From the NCBI GenBank assembly GCA_020627705.1, contig JAHDGJ010000002.1:62001-126000 (forward strand): 64,000 bases of DNA. Reading direction: 5' to 3'. Both the position numbers and the translations under genes were made by a program. The notes beneath the pieces were generated by a model that was not told where the DNA came from, did no database searches, and worked only from the letters and a program-made list of their open reading frames with translations. Positions 49,404 through 57,958 of this stretch are shown piece after piece; position 1 is the stretch's first letter, and every line of letters begins with the position of its first letter. This stretch comes from Saprospiraceae bacterium. GTDB lineage: Bacteria; Bacteroidota; Bacteroidia; Chitinophagales; Saprospiraceae.

Positions 49404-49874
49404 TTAGAAGCCAGAATTCATTATCGACCCCATCATAGATAATCCAAAAATTAATCCCAGTATTACAAATACCAGCATTACAATAATAAGTATTCCGATA
49501 AGTTTGAAGTAACGCTTAAGATTTTGCATCGAAGCAGTTAGGTTCATTTGATTGTTATTCGCCATGGCCATTTTTGAGTTGGAGGCAAAACGATATAGAT
49601 ACAATGACATCATTATCAGAATGCCACAGTAAATAAGGATGAAGACTAAATAACCTATCATTATTCCTCCGCCTCCGCCCATTTGGCTGGCAGCTGACAT
49701 TCCAGTGAACATGCCAATAAGCGCAATAATTCCATACAACCCAGCAAGAACGAATCCGACAATGGCTACAAAGTTTGCCCATTTCGCGGCTTCGTTTAAA
49801 TACATTTTAATTTCTGGTGTAATTCCCAAGTTAGAATCACCCAAGTTGCTGTCTAATACATCGGTGTTTTCCAT
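49404..49874 (-). CDS. DUF5362-type small membrane protein
   Basis: The likely start is the ATG at 49874 (MENTDVLDSNLGDSNLGITP), since the frame upstream runs into the paaI stop. At 156 residues it has four hydrophobic segments: two near 35-75 (FVAIVGFVLAGLYGIIALIG), one at about 85-105 (GYLVFILIYCGILIMMSLYL) and one near the C-terminus. A GGGGG stretch links the second and third. DUF5362 proteins are known only as Bacteroidota membrane proteins. It is the last gene of the paa strand, 67 bp after paaI, and probably not pathway-related. Confidence 0.8.
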   Translation of the reverse strand: MENTDVLDSNLGDSNLGITPEIKMYLNEAAKWANFVAIVGFVLAGLYGIIALIGMFTGMSAASQMGGGGGIMIGYLVFILIYCGILIMMSLYLYRFASNSKMAMANNNQMNLTASMQNLKRYFKLIGILIIVMLVFVILGLIFGLSMMGSIMNSGF

Positions 49875-49941
49875 AATTTTTTGATTTGATAGATAACTAA
49901 AGTAAAAATAAAATTGAGAGTAACCTGAGTTAATAGGTTTT

Positions 49942-50364
49942 TTAATTTTCAAGTACCGAATCTGACTTTCGATAAACTGTTCCTCTAAATCTATAATATA
50001 CTTCTTTGTTTTGGTTGTAGATCTCTACGTCAAAATTGGCGGTTTTATGATTTACGCGTATTGCTTTTGCTTCGGCAAAAAGCGTTTCTCCAAGGACCGA
50101 AGATTTTTCAAAATTCATACTCCCTTGAATCGATACAGCTATTCTTCCGAAAGAATTTGATGCGAAGGCAAATGCGCTATCGGCAAATGCATAGGCTACT
50201 CCGCCATGAAGAATTTCAAAACCGTTAAGCATTTTTTCTTTTACGGTCATTTGGATCACGCAATGACCCTCCTCAAGCAGGACAGGGGATATTCCCATCC
50301 AATGACTGAAGCGGTCTTTTTCCATCATTTTGTTAAAAATGCGTTTTGCTTTATCCTCACTCAT
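49942..50364 (-). CDS. paaI: PaaI hotdog-fold acyl-CoA thioesterase
   Basis: This 140-residue hotdog protein has the PaaI motif LNGFEILHGGVAYAFADSAF followed by AFASNSFG, where the HGG and the Asp in AFADSAFA are the catalytic region of PaaI. The start overlaps the paaH stop by one base. It hydrolyses dead-end phenylacetyl-CoA intermediates such as epoxide or hydroxyphenylacetyl-CoA, protecting the CoA pool. The length equals that of E. coli PaaI. Confidence 0.93.
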   Translation of the reverse strand: MSEDKAKRIFNKMMEKDRFSHWMGISPVLLEEGHCVIQMTVKEKMLNGFEILHGGVAYAFADSAFAFASNSFGRIAVSIQGSMNFEKSSVLGETLFAEAKAIRVNHKTANFDVEIYNQNKEVYYRFRGTVYRKSDSVLEN

Positions 50365-51533
50365 TATTGAAAAAACTTTTGATCAGATTGCAGCATTTTT
50401 CTCAGCAAAGGAGAGCATCGATATCTATCCGAATGATATTCTTCATAAAGCGTATCTATTTCTTTGACTACTTTATGTATGCCTAGCTCATCCGCCCAAG
50501 CAAGCAAACCTTTGGGATAATTTACCCCCTTAGTCATCGCTAAATCAATGTCTTGTTTAGATGCAATATTTTTGTGTAAGGTGTCCGCGGCTTCGTTTAT
50601 CAACATATACACCACACGCATAACCAAAGGTTCCATTTTATCAAAATCTGGAGTAACTATGATTTCTTCGAGTGCTTCATAATCATAAAAGCCCCGTCCA
50701 GATTTTTTACCCAAATATCCGGCTTCGACTAACCGTTTCTGACTAAAGGATGGAGTGTATCTTGGATCATTAAAAAATGCATTCCAAACAGTATGAGTAA
50801 CCTTATAATTTACATCATGTCCTATAAAATCCATCAGTTGGAAAGGCCCCATTCTAAATCCACCAATAGTTTGCATGGCCATATCAAAAGCTTTTTTTCC
50901 AACGGTAGAATTTTGAATCAAGCCTTCTTCTAACATTTTAATGGATTCGCTATAGAAGGGTCTTGCTACTTTATTTACGATAAAACCTGGAGTGTCTTTG
51001 GCCGTTACGATTGTTTTTCCCCAGCTGCTTATAATATTTTTTGATGCTAAATATGTTGTTTCATTGGTTTGTAAGGCTGGAATTATTTCAACCAATTTCA
51101 TTAATGGTGCAGGGTTGAAAAAATGCAAACCAATACATCGTTCTGGTTTTCTAAGAGAAGAAGCCAAGGAAGTAATAGAAAGCGAAGACGTATTGGATGC
51201 TATGATGGCTTCGGTACCGACAATGGACTCCACATCATGAAAGACTTTTTTCTTTATTTCTAAATTTTCTACAATGGCCTCGATGACCAAGTCGGCACCT
51301 TTTAATTCGTTGAGATCTATGGTGTATTTTAAATTACTTTGAATGCGTTCTTTCTCTTGTTGATCTATTCGCTCTTTTTCTATGAGTCGATTTAAAATCT
51401 TTTCTAACTTTTCCTTACTCTTCTCAAGCATAGTTTTGTTGAGATCATAGAGTATCGTATTGCACCCTTGTGTGGCAGCAATTTGTGCAATCCCGCTTCC
51501 CATTGTGCCACTTCCAATAACAAAAACCTTCAT
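50364..51533 (-). CDS. paaH: PaaH 3-hydroxyacyl-CoA dehydrogenase
   Basis: The N-terminal NAD fold begins MKVFVIGSGTMGSGIAQIAA (GxGxxG), with NTSSLSITSLA, GLHFFNPAPLMKLVEII (catalytic His), DTPGFIVNKVARPF and FQLMDFIGHDVNY. Residues about 290-389 hold a second C-terminal 3HCDH domain (LAMTKGVNYPKGLLAWADEL). It has 389 residues, shorter than E. coli PaaH (475), as is common in other phyla. It oxidises 3-hydroxyadipyl-CoA to 3-oxoadipyl-CoA. It is 2 bp after paaG and overlaps paaI by one base. Confidence 0.92.
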   Translation of the reverse strand: MKVFVIGSGTMGSGIAQIAATQGCNTILYDLNKTMLEKSKEKLEKILNRLIEKERIDQQEKERIQSNLKYTIDLNELKGADLVIEAIVENLEIKKKVFHDVESIVGTEAIIASNTSSLSITSLASSLRKPERCIGLHFFNPAPLMKLVEIIPALQTNETTYLASKNIISSWGKTIVTAKDTPGFIVNKVARPFYSESIKMLEEGLIQNSTVGKKAFDMAMQTIGGFRMGPFQLMDFIGHDVNYKVTHTVWNAFFNDPRYTPSFSQKRLVEAGYLGKKSGRGFYDYEALEEIIVTPDFDKMEPLVMRVVYMLINEAADTLHKNIASKQDIDLAMTKGVNYPKGLLAWADELGIHKVVKEIDTLYEEYHSDRYRCSPLLRKMLQSDQKFFQ

Positions 51534-51535
51534 GT

Positions 51536-52318
51536 TTATTTTCCTTTAAAAACAGGTTTACGTTTTTCTACAAAGGCATTGATGCCTTCCTTATAATCTT
51601 CTGACTGCCCAGCCAACGCTTGGTATACGCCTTCTAGCTGAAGTTGTTCTTCAAAGCTATTGGTAAGTGATCGGTTAAACAGCTCTTTGGTATATGCCAA
51701 TGCTTTTGTTGGCATTTGAGAAAGCTTTTTTGCTATAGCGAAGGCAGACGCTTCGAAACTTTCATCAGAGAAGTATTTATAAATCATTCCCAATCGCTCA
51801 GCTTCTTGCGCACTTACTTTATCTCCCAGCATGGCGAGTGCAATTGCTTTTTGAAAACCTACCAATCTTGGTAAAGCATAGGTACCACCAGAATCTGGAA
51901 TTAGCCCAATTTTACTAAATGCTTGTATAAAACTAGCTGATTCGGTGGCTAAAGTCACATCACACACAAGTGCGATGTTAGCGCCTGCACCAGCTGCCAC
52001 TCCGTTAACCCCGCATATAACCGGCTTGGGCAAATTGTAAATTTTCATTACAATGGGATTATAATGCTCTGGGACAATACGATCTAAACCAATGTCTGCA
52101 TTTGCAGGATCTAACAAAAATTTGATGTCCTGACCGGCGCAAAAGGCTTTGCCATTTCCGGTGATGTATACGGCTCGAATGGATTCATCTTCCTTGCATT
52201 GATCCAATAAATCTTGGCAACGAAATGCCATTTCGCGATCAAAACTGTTAAAACTTTCGGGTCGATTGAATGTGATTTTTGCAACACCTTCAATTTGTTC
52301 AAATAGTATAGAGGCCAT
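51536..52318 (-). CDS. paaG: PaaG enoyl-CoA hydratase/isomerase
   Basis: This 260-residue crotonase matches PaaG closely: FNRPESFNSFDREMA, GKAFCAGQDIKFL, ERIVP-type linker to YNPIVMKIYNLPKPVICGVN, GVAAGAGANIALVCDVTLA, FSKIGLIPDSGGTYALPR and YKEGINAFVEKRKPVFKGK. The oxyanion-hole peptides and the catalytic Asp in IPDSGG are present. PaaG isomerises ring-1,2-epoxyphenylacetyl-CoA to oxepin-CoA. It lies between paaD and paaH with 2-3 bp gaps. Confidence 0.94.
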   Translation of the reverse strand: MASILFEQIEGVAKITFNRPESFNSFDREMAFRCQDLLDQCKEDESIRAVYITGNGKAFCAGQDIKFLLDPANADIGLDRIVPEHYNPIVMKIYNLPKPVICGVNGVAAGAGANIALVCDVTLATESASFIQAFSKIGLIPDSGGTYALPRLVGFQKAIALAMLGDKVSAQEAERLGMIYKYFSDESFEASAFAIAKKLSQMPTKALAYTKELFNRSLTNSFEEQLQLEGVYQALAGQSEDYKEGINAFVEKRKPVFKGK

Positions 52319-52321
52319 GTT

Positions 52322-52822
52322 TTATTTTAAGCACTTAAAATAGTCAAAAGGTTCAAGACAGTCTAGGCATTGAAACAATGCTTTACAAGCTGTGGATCCA
52401 AAAGCGCTTATGACTTTGGTATTCGTACTTTGGCAATGGGTACATTTTACAATGCGCTCTCCATCCATTAAGGCTTTTTTATCCAACTCTTCTCCTAAAG
52501 GGGGGGCAATGCCATAAGCTTCTAATTTGGCTTTTCCTTTAGGCGAAAGCCAATCAGTCGTCCATGCAGGAGATAAGACTAATTCTATTTTTGATTTAAA
52601 GTTGTTTTGCTGTAAAGCTTGTTTGAGATCAACCGAAATAGTGTCCATTGCAGGACAGCCAGTATAGGTTGGCGTTAGTTTTATGTGTACTACCTCGTCT
52701 CTTATCACAGCTTCACGGATCACTCCTAAGTCTAATACTGACAGTACCGGGATTTCAGGATCAGAAACTTGTTCTAATATTCCAATCAAATCAGGATCAA
52801 TATTTGGCAGTGTGCTTACCAT
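52322..52822 (-). CDS. paaD: PaaD, metal-cluster assembly protein of the monooxygenase
   Basis: This 166-residue protein begins with a MIP18/DUF59 domain (ILEQVSDPEIPVLSVLDLGV, TPTYTGCPAMDTI) and ends with a zinc-binding segment CTHCQSTNTKVISAFGSTAC, then FQCLDCLEPFDYFKC, typical of PaaD. It overlaps paaC by 7 bp. PaaD is needed to assemble iron centres for the PaaABCE epoxidase. The terminal cysteines are complete. Confidence 0.94.
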   Translation of the reverse strand: MVSTLPNIDPDLIGILEQVSDPEIPVLSVLDLGVIREAVIRDEVVHIKLTPTYTGCPAMDTISVDLKQALQQNNFKSKIELVLSPAWTTDWLSPKGKAKLEAYGIAPPLGEELDKKALMDGERIVKCTHCQSTNTKVISAFGSTACKALFQCLDCLEPFDYFKCLK

Positions 52823-53568
52823 TGCATGTTGGGATAGGTCTTTTGCATATATTGAAACTCGGCCAAAATATAACCTAAGTGTTCAGAGTGTCGGCCATGC
52901 TTCCCTCCGGAAACTCTAAAAGGTGTTTGTGGAATTGATAAGCCAGCCTCATTTAAAAGAGTAGTCACATTATCAAAATATTGGACTCTAAGTTCTTCTA
53001 GATTTGGACCTATGCCTCTTTCCATCATTTCTTTTTCAACTTCGGTGGTTTCGAAAAACTCATTACAAAAAGGATAAAGTAATTCAAGAGCGGTCGTAAT
53101 TTTGTTATGACTTATCTCTGTACCTTGCCCTAATCTCTTGCACCATTCTGATGAAAACCGAATGTGGTATTTGGTTTCTTTAATTGACTTTGCAGCGATG
53201 GCTTTCAATTGCTCGTCTTTACTCTGAAGTAAAAAGTTGAGTTGAAGGAGTTGGAATTGATCAAACAAATACTGACGCAAAATAACATGCGCAAAATCAG
53301 TATTAGGTTGTTCTACTAAAATACAGTTGTAATGTTGCCTCTCATTTCTAAGAAAGGCGATAGAGTCCTCTGAGGATTCTTGATCGTTAAGTTTCGCGGC
53401 ATATTGAAAAATATTTCTTACCTGACCAAAGAGGTCTAAAGAAATATTGGTTAATGCAATATCGGTTTCCAGGGAAGGGCCATGTCCGCATAATTCGGAT
53501 AATCGATGTCCAAGAATCATCGAATTATCTCCAAGCATCAAAAGATAGTTATATAGATTTTGATCCAT
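52816..53568 (-). CDS. paaC: PaaC, structural subunit of phenylacetyl-CoA epoxidase
   Basis: At 250 residues this ferritin-like subunit has YLLMLGDNSMILGHRLSELC, FQYAAKLNDQESSEDSIAFL and KETKYHIRFSSEWCKRLGQG. Like other PaaC proteins it keeps the helix bundle but lacks a full set of di-iron ligands and pairs with PaaA. The start codon shares a base with the paaB stop, so the subunits are translationally coupled. It belongs to the ring-epoxidising complex. Confidence 0.94.
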   Translation of the reverse strand: MDQNLYNYLLMLGDNSMILGHRLSELCGHGPSLETDIALTNISLDLFGQVRNIFQYAAKLNDQESSEDSIAFLRNERQHYNCILVEQPNTDFAHVILRQYLFDQFQLLQLNFLLQSKDEQLKAIAAKSIKETKYHIRFSSEWCKRLGQGTEISHNKITTALELLYPFCNEFFETTEVEKEMMERGIGPNLEELRVQYFDNVTTLLNEAGLSIPQTPFRVSGGKHGRHSEHLGYILAEFQYMQKTYPNMQW

Positions 53569-53867
53569 TAGATGTGTTTCAGTTCTATAGGCAATTCGTA
53601 AAAAGTAGGATGTCTATAGACCTTGTCTTCGGCAGGTTCGAATAATTCTCCAGCGTCTTCCGGATTGCTTGCAGTTATTTCCTTCGAAGGCACTACCCAA
53701 ATACTAACGCCTTCTTGTCTGCGTGTATACACATCTCTAGCATTTTCTATGGCCATGGTTGCATCAGCAGCATGTAAACTTCCAACATGTCTATGTTCTA
53801 AACCATTCTTAGATCTGATAAAGATTTCGAATATTGGCCATTCGTTTTTGTTATTTGGATCACTCAT
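53568..53867 (-). CDS. paaB: PaaB subunit of phenylacetyl-CoA epoxidase
   Basis: This 99-residue protein matches PaaB: WPIFEIFIRSKNGLEHRHVG, SLHAADATMAIENARDVYTR, RRQEGVSIWVVPSKEITASN. PaaB is a small subunit that bridges the PaaAC pairs in the larger assembly. It is 32 bp after paaA and overlaps paaC by one base. Its length equals that of E. coli PaaB within four residues. Confidence 0.95.
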   Translation of the reverse strand: MSDPNNKNEWPIFEIFIRSKNGLEHRHVGSLHAADATMAIENARDVYTRRQEGVSIWVVPSKEITASNPEDAGELFEPAEDKVYRHPTFYELPIELKHI

Positions 53868-53899
53868 AAATATTTTATTTTGGACTTAACCTAGTATGT

Positions 53900-54850
53900 C
53901 TATACCGCTTTTTTGATCTTTTCTTTTTCTTTCCATTCGGCATATGCCATAGCAGCATCTCTTACCCATGCCCCTTCTTCCCATGCATCTACTCTAGCTG
54001 CGAGTCGTTCTTTATTGCAGGGTCCGTTGCCTTTTACGACTTGCCAAAACTCATTCCAGTCAATTTCTCCAAAATCATAATGGCCTCTTTCTTCATTCCA
54101 TTGTAAGGTAGGGTCAGGTATACTCAATCCAAGAAATTCGGCTTGAGGTACAGTAATGTCTACAAACTGTTGCCGCAACTCATCATTTGTCTTACGTTTA
54201 ATTTTCCATTTAACAGATTGTGCAGTATTAGGTGAATCTTCATCTCTTGGCCCAAACATCATTAAGGAAGGCCACCAAAAACGGTTGAGGGCATCTTGGG
54301 CCATTTCTTTTTGTTCTGGGGTTCCTTTGGCGAGCCCTAGCATTATTTCGTAGCCTTGACGTTGATGAAAACTTTCTTCTTTACAGATACGCACCATGGC
54401 TCTTGCATATGGGCCAAAAGAAGTCCGAGTGAGCATAACCTGATTTATAATTGCTGCACCATCTACCAACCAACCAATCGCACCAATATCTGCCCAACTG
54501 AGGGTAGGATAGTTAAAGATGGAAGAATACTTGGCTTTGCCGGTATGAAGCTGCTCGTACATTTCGTCTCGGCTTATACCTAAGGTTTCTGCGGCAGAAT
54601 ATAGATATAGACCGTGACCTGCCTCATCTTGAACTTTGGCTAGAAGTCCAACTTTTCTTCTCAATGAAGGTGCTCGAGTTATCCAATTTCCTTCAGGCAA
54701 CATTCCGACTACTTCGGAATGCGCATGTTGGGATATTTGCCTTATATGTGTTTTTCTATATTTCTCAGGCATCCAGTCTTTCGGCTCAATTTTTTGACCG
54801 GCGTCTATCCTTGCTTGAAATTGTTCTTCTAGGTTTATTTCGGGAGACAT
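53900..54850 (-). CDS. paaA: PaaA, catalytic di-iron subunit of phenylacetyl-CoA epoxidase
   Basis: At 316 residues it has the two ExxH di-iron motifs, one in [20 protein letters not shown] and one in [20 protein letters not shown], plus [19 protein letters not shown] upstream and the PaaA-type C-terminus [20 protein letters not shown]. PaaA epoxidises the aromatic ring of phenylacetyl-CoA using O2 and electrons from PaaE. It is 12 bp after paaE and 32 bp before paaB. Confidence 0.97.
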   Translation of the reverse strand: MSPEINLEEQFQARIDAGQKIEPKDWMPEKYRKTHIRQISQHAHSEVVGMLPEGNWITRAPSLRRKVGLLAKVQDEAGHGLYLYSAAETLGISRDEMYEQLHTGKAKYSSIFNYPTLSWADIGAIGWLVDGAAIINQVMLTRTSFGPYARAMVRICKEESFHQRQGYEIMLGLAKGTPEQKEMAQDALNRFWWPSLMMFGPRDEDSPNTAQSVKWKIKRKTNDELRQQFVDITVPQAEFLGLSIPDPTLQWNEERGHYDFGEIDWNEFWQVVKGNGPCNKERLAARVDAWEEGAWVRDAAMAYAEWKEKEKIKKAV

Positions 54851-54862
54851 AACAATGCTTTT

Positions 54863-55939
54863 TTATGAATCAAAATCTACGATTAATTTTTCGGTTATAG
54901 GTATAGATTGACAGGTAAGAATGTAGCCTTCTTCTATTTCATCAGCTTCTAAACCATAGCTTAGTAACATTTCTACTTCGCCTTCAATCACTTTTGCTTT
55001 ACATGTTGCACATACTCCTCCTTTGCAGGCAAACGGTAGATCGGCGCTGTTGTTTAACGCTACATCCAGCACGTTTTCAGCCCCTTGTTCAACATTTAGC
55101 TCCATTTGTTTTCCTCCTTCTATGATGGTCAATTCGCAACGTTGCCCTTTGAGGCTTTCGGCTAACTCAATTTTTTGGTTCTCGTTTGCTTTTTGATTTG
55201 TGCCAAACAGCTCAAAATGTATCGATGCTGATGCTGCACCTTTAGAGGTCAAATAATCTTTGATATCCAAAATCATGGCTTCAGGACCACAAATAAAATG
55301 ATGATCTATATTTGATAGATTGCAAATTTTTTCGTGAATGATTTCCAATTTGTCAACAGAAAGACGGCCATTAAGAAAGGGTATGTTTCTTTTTTGTTTC
55401 GTTAGAAAGTAAAAGACTTCTAAGCGATCCATGAATTGGTTTTTCAGGGCCTCCAATTCTTCTTTTAGCATTACTGTCGAAGCTCTTTGATTAACATAGA
55501 ATAGCTTAAACTTACTCTTTGGTTCTTCTAAGAGGTGCGTTTTTATAATTGAGAGCATAGGTGTAATTCCACTTCCAGCTGCATAACAAACAAAGGTTCG
55601 TGCAGCAGATTTCTCAACATTTGTATAAAAATGCCCTTGGGCAGGCATTACTTCCAGTTGATCTCCAACTTTTAAAACTTCATTGGCGTACGTAGAAAAT
55701 TTACCTCCTTCGACTTTTTTGATGCCTACTTTCCATTCTTGATCCAAAGGAGAAGAACATAGCGAATAAGATCGCCTAACTTCTTCACCATTGATGATTG
55801 ACTTTAATGTCAAGTATTGCCCTTGCTTGAAATGAAATGCTTGGATGAGATGAATAGGAAGGTCAAAACTGATAATGACACTATCAGCAGTTGATCTTTT
55901 AATATCTTTTATCCGAAGGGTATGGAACGATGCACTCAA
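54863..55939 (-). CDS. paaE: PaaE, ferredoxin-reductase subunit of phenylacetyl-CoA epoxidase, TTG start
   Basis: This 358-residue protein combines an FAD-binding barrel (RSYSLCSSPLD), an NAD-binding domain (FVCYAAGSGITPMLSIIKTH, FICGPEAMI) and a C-terminal plant-type 2Fe-2S ferredoxin domain with cysteines in ACKGGVCATCKAKV and LTCQ. It passes electrons from NADPH to PaaA. The start is a TTG, since no ATG or GTG is in frame before the conserved SFHTLRIKDIKR, and upstream stops close the frame. It is first in the paa operon, and its start overlaps the operator region at 55937-55989. Confidence 0.93.
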   Translation of the reverse strand: MSASFHTLRIKDIKRSTADSVIISFDLPIHLIQAFHFKQGQYLTLKSIINGEEVRRSYSLCSSPLDQEWKVGIKKVEGGKFSTYANEVLKVGDQLEVMPAQGHFYTNVEKSAARTFVCYAAGSGITPMLSIIKTHLLEEPKSKFKLFYVNQRASTVMLKEELEALKNQFMDRLEVFYFLTKQKRNIPFLNGRLSVDKLEIIHEKICNLSNIDHHFICGPEAMILDIKDYLTSKGAASASIHFELFGTNQKANENQKIELAESLKGQRCELTIIEGGKQMELNVEQGAENVLDVALNNSADLPFACKGGVCATCKAKVIEGEVEMLLSYGLEADEIEEGYILTCQSIPITEKLIVDFDS

Positions 55940-55989
55940 AACTAATGATTATTAGTACAAAACTAATGACTATTAGCATAAATATCAAG
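55937..55989 (-). promoter_or_regulatory. paa promoter with tandem palindromic operators over the TTG start
   Basis: A minus-strand TAGTTTTG (55958-55965) matches TAnnTTTG and CTTG (55986-55989) lies 20 bp upstream, the Bacteroidota -33/-7 arrangement. ACTAATGATTATTAGT (55941-55956) and ACTAATGACTATTAGC (55962-55977) are palindromes with 5-6 bp arms, 21 bp apart as two turns of the helix. They cover the -7 box and probable transcription start and end next to the TTG codon. The TetR protein at 56606 is the natural candidate repressor. Confidence 0.7.
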
Positions 55990-56010
55990 TTTAAATGAAC
56001 TGTTTTTCTC

Positions 56011-56561
56011 TTAATATTTATTAATCCAATCAAGAGCCAGATGCCATAATTTGGATTTCTTTTTACTAAAAAAGCTCATGTGCCCGATTTGTGTAAATCC
56101 ATATTCCTTAGGATTAATGGTAATTATTTTGGATTGGATGTTGGGATACACATCAATCATTTCTTTGACGTTGTTAAAGTTTGCGATGTTGTCGTCGGTA
56201 GTGTGAACCCATAAAGAAGGCATCGTGATATTTTCAAAATTATATTTATGTCCGGTTTTGTCTAAATGGACTTTTACATAACCCTTACCTATACACCATT
56301 CGCTCCATTGTTGAGCAACTTTTTTGGGTAGAGGTTCTCCCAGTCCTTTCAAATTTGTTTTAGTATATCCCCAATTCCTCTATTGTCAAAAGTCAGGACA
56401 GCAAACTTGTTTTCACACAAAAACTGAGCAAATGAGTTGTAGAAATGCCGCTTTATGCCGGTGGCTGGTGAGATTAAAATGGCCGCTTTAGGCTCTTTAG
56501 GAGAATACAATGTTCCAGACAATTCAACCTTATCTTCACATATGATTTTGATGTCCTTCAT
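56011..56561 (-). pseudogene. Alpha/beta hydrolase pseudogene with internal deletion
   Basis: The 5' part (56349-56561, ATG) encodes a normal hydrolase N-terminus ending in FAVLTFDNRGIGDILKQI and a stop. The 3' part (from 56352, another frame) resumes at KGLGEPLPKKVAQQWSEWC and continues WVHTTDDNIANFNN (acid) and GFTQIGHMSFF (His). The stretch between NRGIG and the LPKK segment, about 100 residues with the GxSxG nucleophile elbow, is missing and the frame shifts across the junction. The intact family (COG4757-like) is about 280 residues. It lies between paaE and the TetR gene, all on the same strand. Confidence 0.75.
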
Positions 56562-56605
56562 GAATTCCTTATTGAAATATTTGGAGTCCTTCTCGATGCG
56601 AAGTT

Positions 56606-57172
56606 TTACTTAAGTCCATTTAGCAGACAATTTTTAAGTTGTTTTTCCAATTCGATGCTGCTAATTTCTTGATGCCTTTCTCTCCAGGAGTAAAGCCAAT
56701 GCAAAGAAGAAAGAATAGAAAACAAACTCACCTCAGTGTTAATATTTTTATCAATGAGGTTTTCTTTTTTGCAATGCTCAAGTATGGTACGAAACGATTG
56801 TTCGTAGTTTTTTCTGGAAGCCTTGTATTCCTTTAAGGCACCTCCTTCAAGATGAATCCAATCTCCAGTAATTAGGCTCATGCTGTCAGTAAAGCTCTGT
56901 GTGACTTTTATATGTAAAGAAACGATGGCCTGAAGTTTTTCAAAAGGGTTTAAGGTAGATTCCGAAATGTCAATCATGCCTTGACTGAATTGCCTTGAAA
57001 TAGGCATACAAAGTTCTTGAAGAATCTCTTGTTTGGAAGAAATGTGATTGTAAAGACTGGCGGCTTTTACGCCTACCGCTTGAGCAATATCTTGTACTGA
57101 AGTACCAGCATAGCCCTTCTTGCGAAATAGCTTAGATGCTTCTTTTAATATGGTTTCTTTGCTGGTTTTCAA
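56606..57172 (-). CDS. TetR-family regulator, candidate paa regulator
   Basis: This 188-residue protein has a TetR helix-turn-helix at residues 8-55 (TILKEASKLFRKKGYAGTSV, DIAQAVGVKAASLYNHISSK) and a C-terminal ligand domain (HWLYSWRERHQEIS). Phenylacetate regulators of the TetR class (PaaR) bind phenylacetyl-CoA. It lies upstream of the paa operon on the same strand with only the decayed hydrolase between, and tandem palindromes sit at the paa promoter. I infer repression of paa but see no copy of the palindrome in front of this gene. Confidence 0.85.
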   Translation of the reverse strand: MKTSKETILKEASKLFRKKGYAGTSVQDIAQAVGVKAASLYNHISSKQEILQELCMPISRQFSQGMIDISESTLNPFEKLQAIVSLHIKVTQSFTDSMSLITGDWIHLEGGALKEYKASRKNYEQSFRTILEHCKKENLIDKNINTEVSLFSILSSLHWLYSWRERHQEISSIELEKQLKNCLLNGLK

Positions 57173-57191
57173 AATGGAGTCATTCTAAATA

Positions 57192-57215
57192 GGGGTCCGA
57201 AAATACCCGGACCCC
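57192..57215 (-). terminator. Hairpin after the DUF937 gene
   Basis: GGGGTCCG (57192-57199) and CGGACCCC (57208-57215) form a perfect 8-bp stem with an 8-base loop. On the minus strand the tail is TATTTAGAAT, so the U-run is weak. It separates the DUF937 gene (ends 57229) from the TetR gene (starts 57172). Confidence 0.5.
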
Positions 57216-57228
57216 AAGGTTGAAATTT

Positions 57229-57834
57229 TTATCTCTTAAAAAGATTGCCCAATACTTTCATCCCCATTCCGGCAATTTCGTCAATAGCTGATCCATCGCC
57301 ATCCCGATCCAATAATTTTGAAATCAAGTCTTGTTGCGGTGCTCTTTGTCTAACCTGTTGGTTGGATTGATTGAGGTAATCCCAAAGGCCTTGTGGTTGC
57401 ATTTGTTGTTGCCTTTTTTGCTTACCCAACATGCCCAAAGCAATAGGTGCCAATTTCATCAACAAATTCATAGAATTGTTTCTACTCATTCCTGACCCTT
57501 TGGATATCATATTGATGATGTTGAAGATGTTTCCACCACCTAAAAGATGTCCTAGGATCCCCATGCCATCAGATGATCTCCCTTGAGCTCTGCCTCCAAG
57601 CAGGTCACCAATATTATCAAGGATACTGCCGTCATGGTCATTAAGTGCTCCAAATAATCCTTCAAGACCCTGAGGTTTTGCGGCGTTTTTTGTCAAAGCA
57701 CCTAGAAGGGTAGATAAAGCTAAATTGGAAGCAGACTGAGTTTGTTCTCTAGAAGCTCCAGGCAGCATATCAGTCAATTGATCCAATAATCCACCTTCCA
57801 TTTGACCTTGTAACAGGTCCATTAAATTTGCCAT
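57229..57834 (-). CDS. DUF937-domain protein
   Basis: This 201-residue soluble protein resembles YidB/DUF937: MANLMDLLQGQMEGGLLDQL, SNLALSTLLGALTKNAAKPQ, LFGALNDHDGSILDNIGDLL and LLMKLAPIALGMLG. The last 50 residues are Gln/Arg-rich with an acidic EF-hand-like DRDGDGSAIDEIAGMGMKVL that could bind Ca2+. The window has a second DUF937 protein at 35810 fused to OmpA. Function unknown. Single gene with a hairpin behind it. Confidence 0.87.
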   Translation of the reverse strand: MANLMDLLQGQMEGGLLDQLTDMLPGASREQTQSASNLALSTLLGALTKNAAKPQGLEGLFGALNDHDGSILDNIGDLLGGRAQGRSSDGMGILGHLLGGGNIFNIINMISKGSGMSRNNSMNLLMKLAPIALGMLGKQKRQQQMQPQGLWDYLNQSNQQVRQRAPQQDLISKLLDRDGDGSAIDEIAGMGMKVLGNLFKR

Positions 57835-57958
57835 TCTTAAAATTTAGTATTAATAATTGGTTACAAACTTAGTACGTAGAATTTGAAAGAATAGTTCTAC
57901 AAAGCGGAAATAACATATTATAAAAAATTGTAATATATTAGTGGTCCCAAATCGATTT

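Noticed and set aside
49942-55939. Lack of paaK and paaJ in the paa operon as a sign of decay
   Set aside because: These genes are often elsewhere in Bacteroidota; all present genes look intact.
57944-57953. CCCAAATCG before the glucosaminidase gene as a repeat copy
   Set aside because: Two A residues short, no partner 21 bp away, and too close to the ATG.
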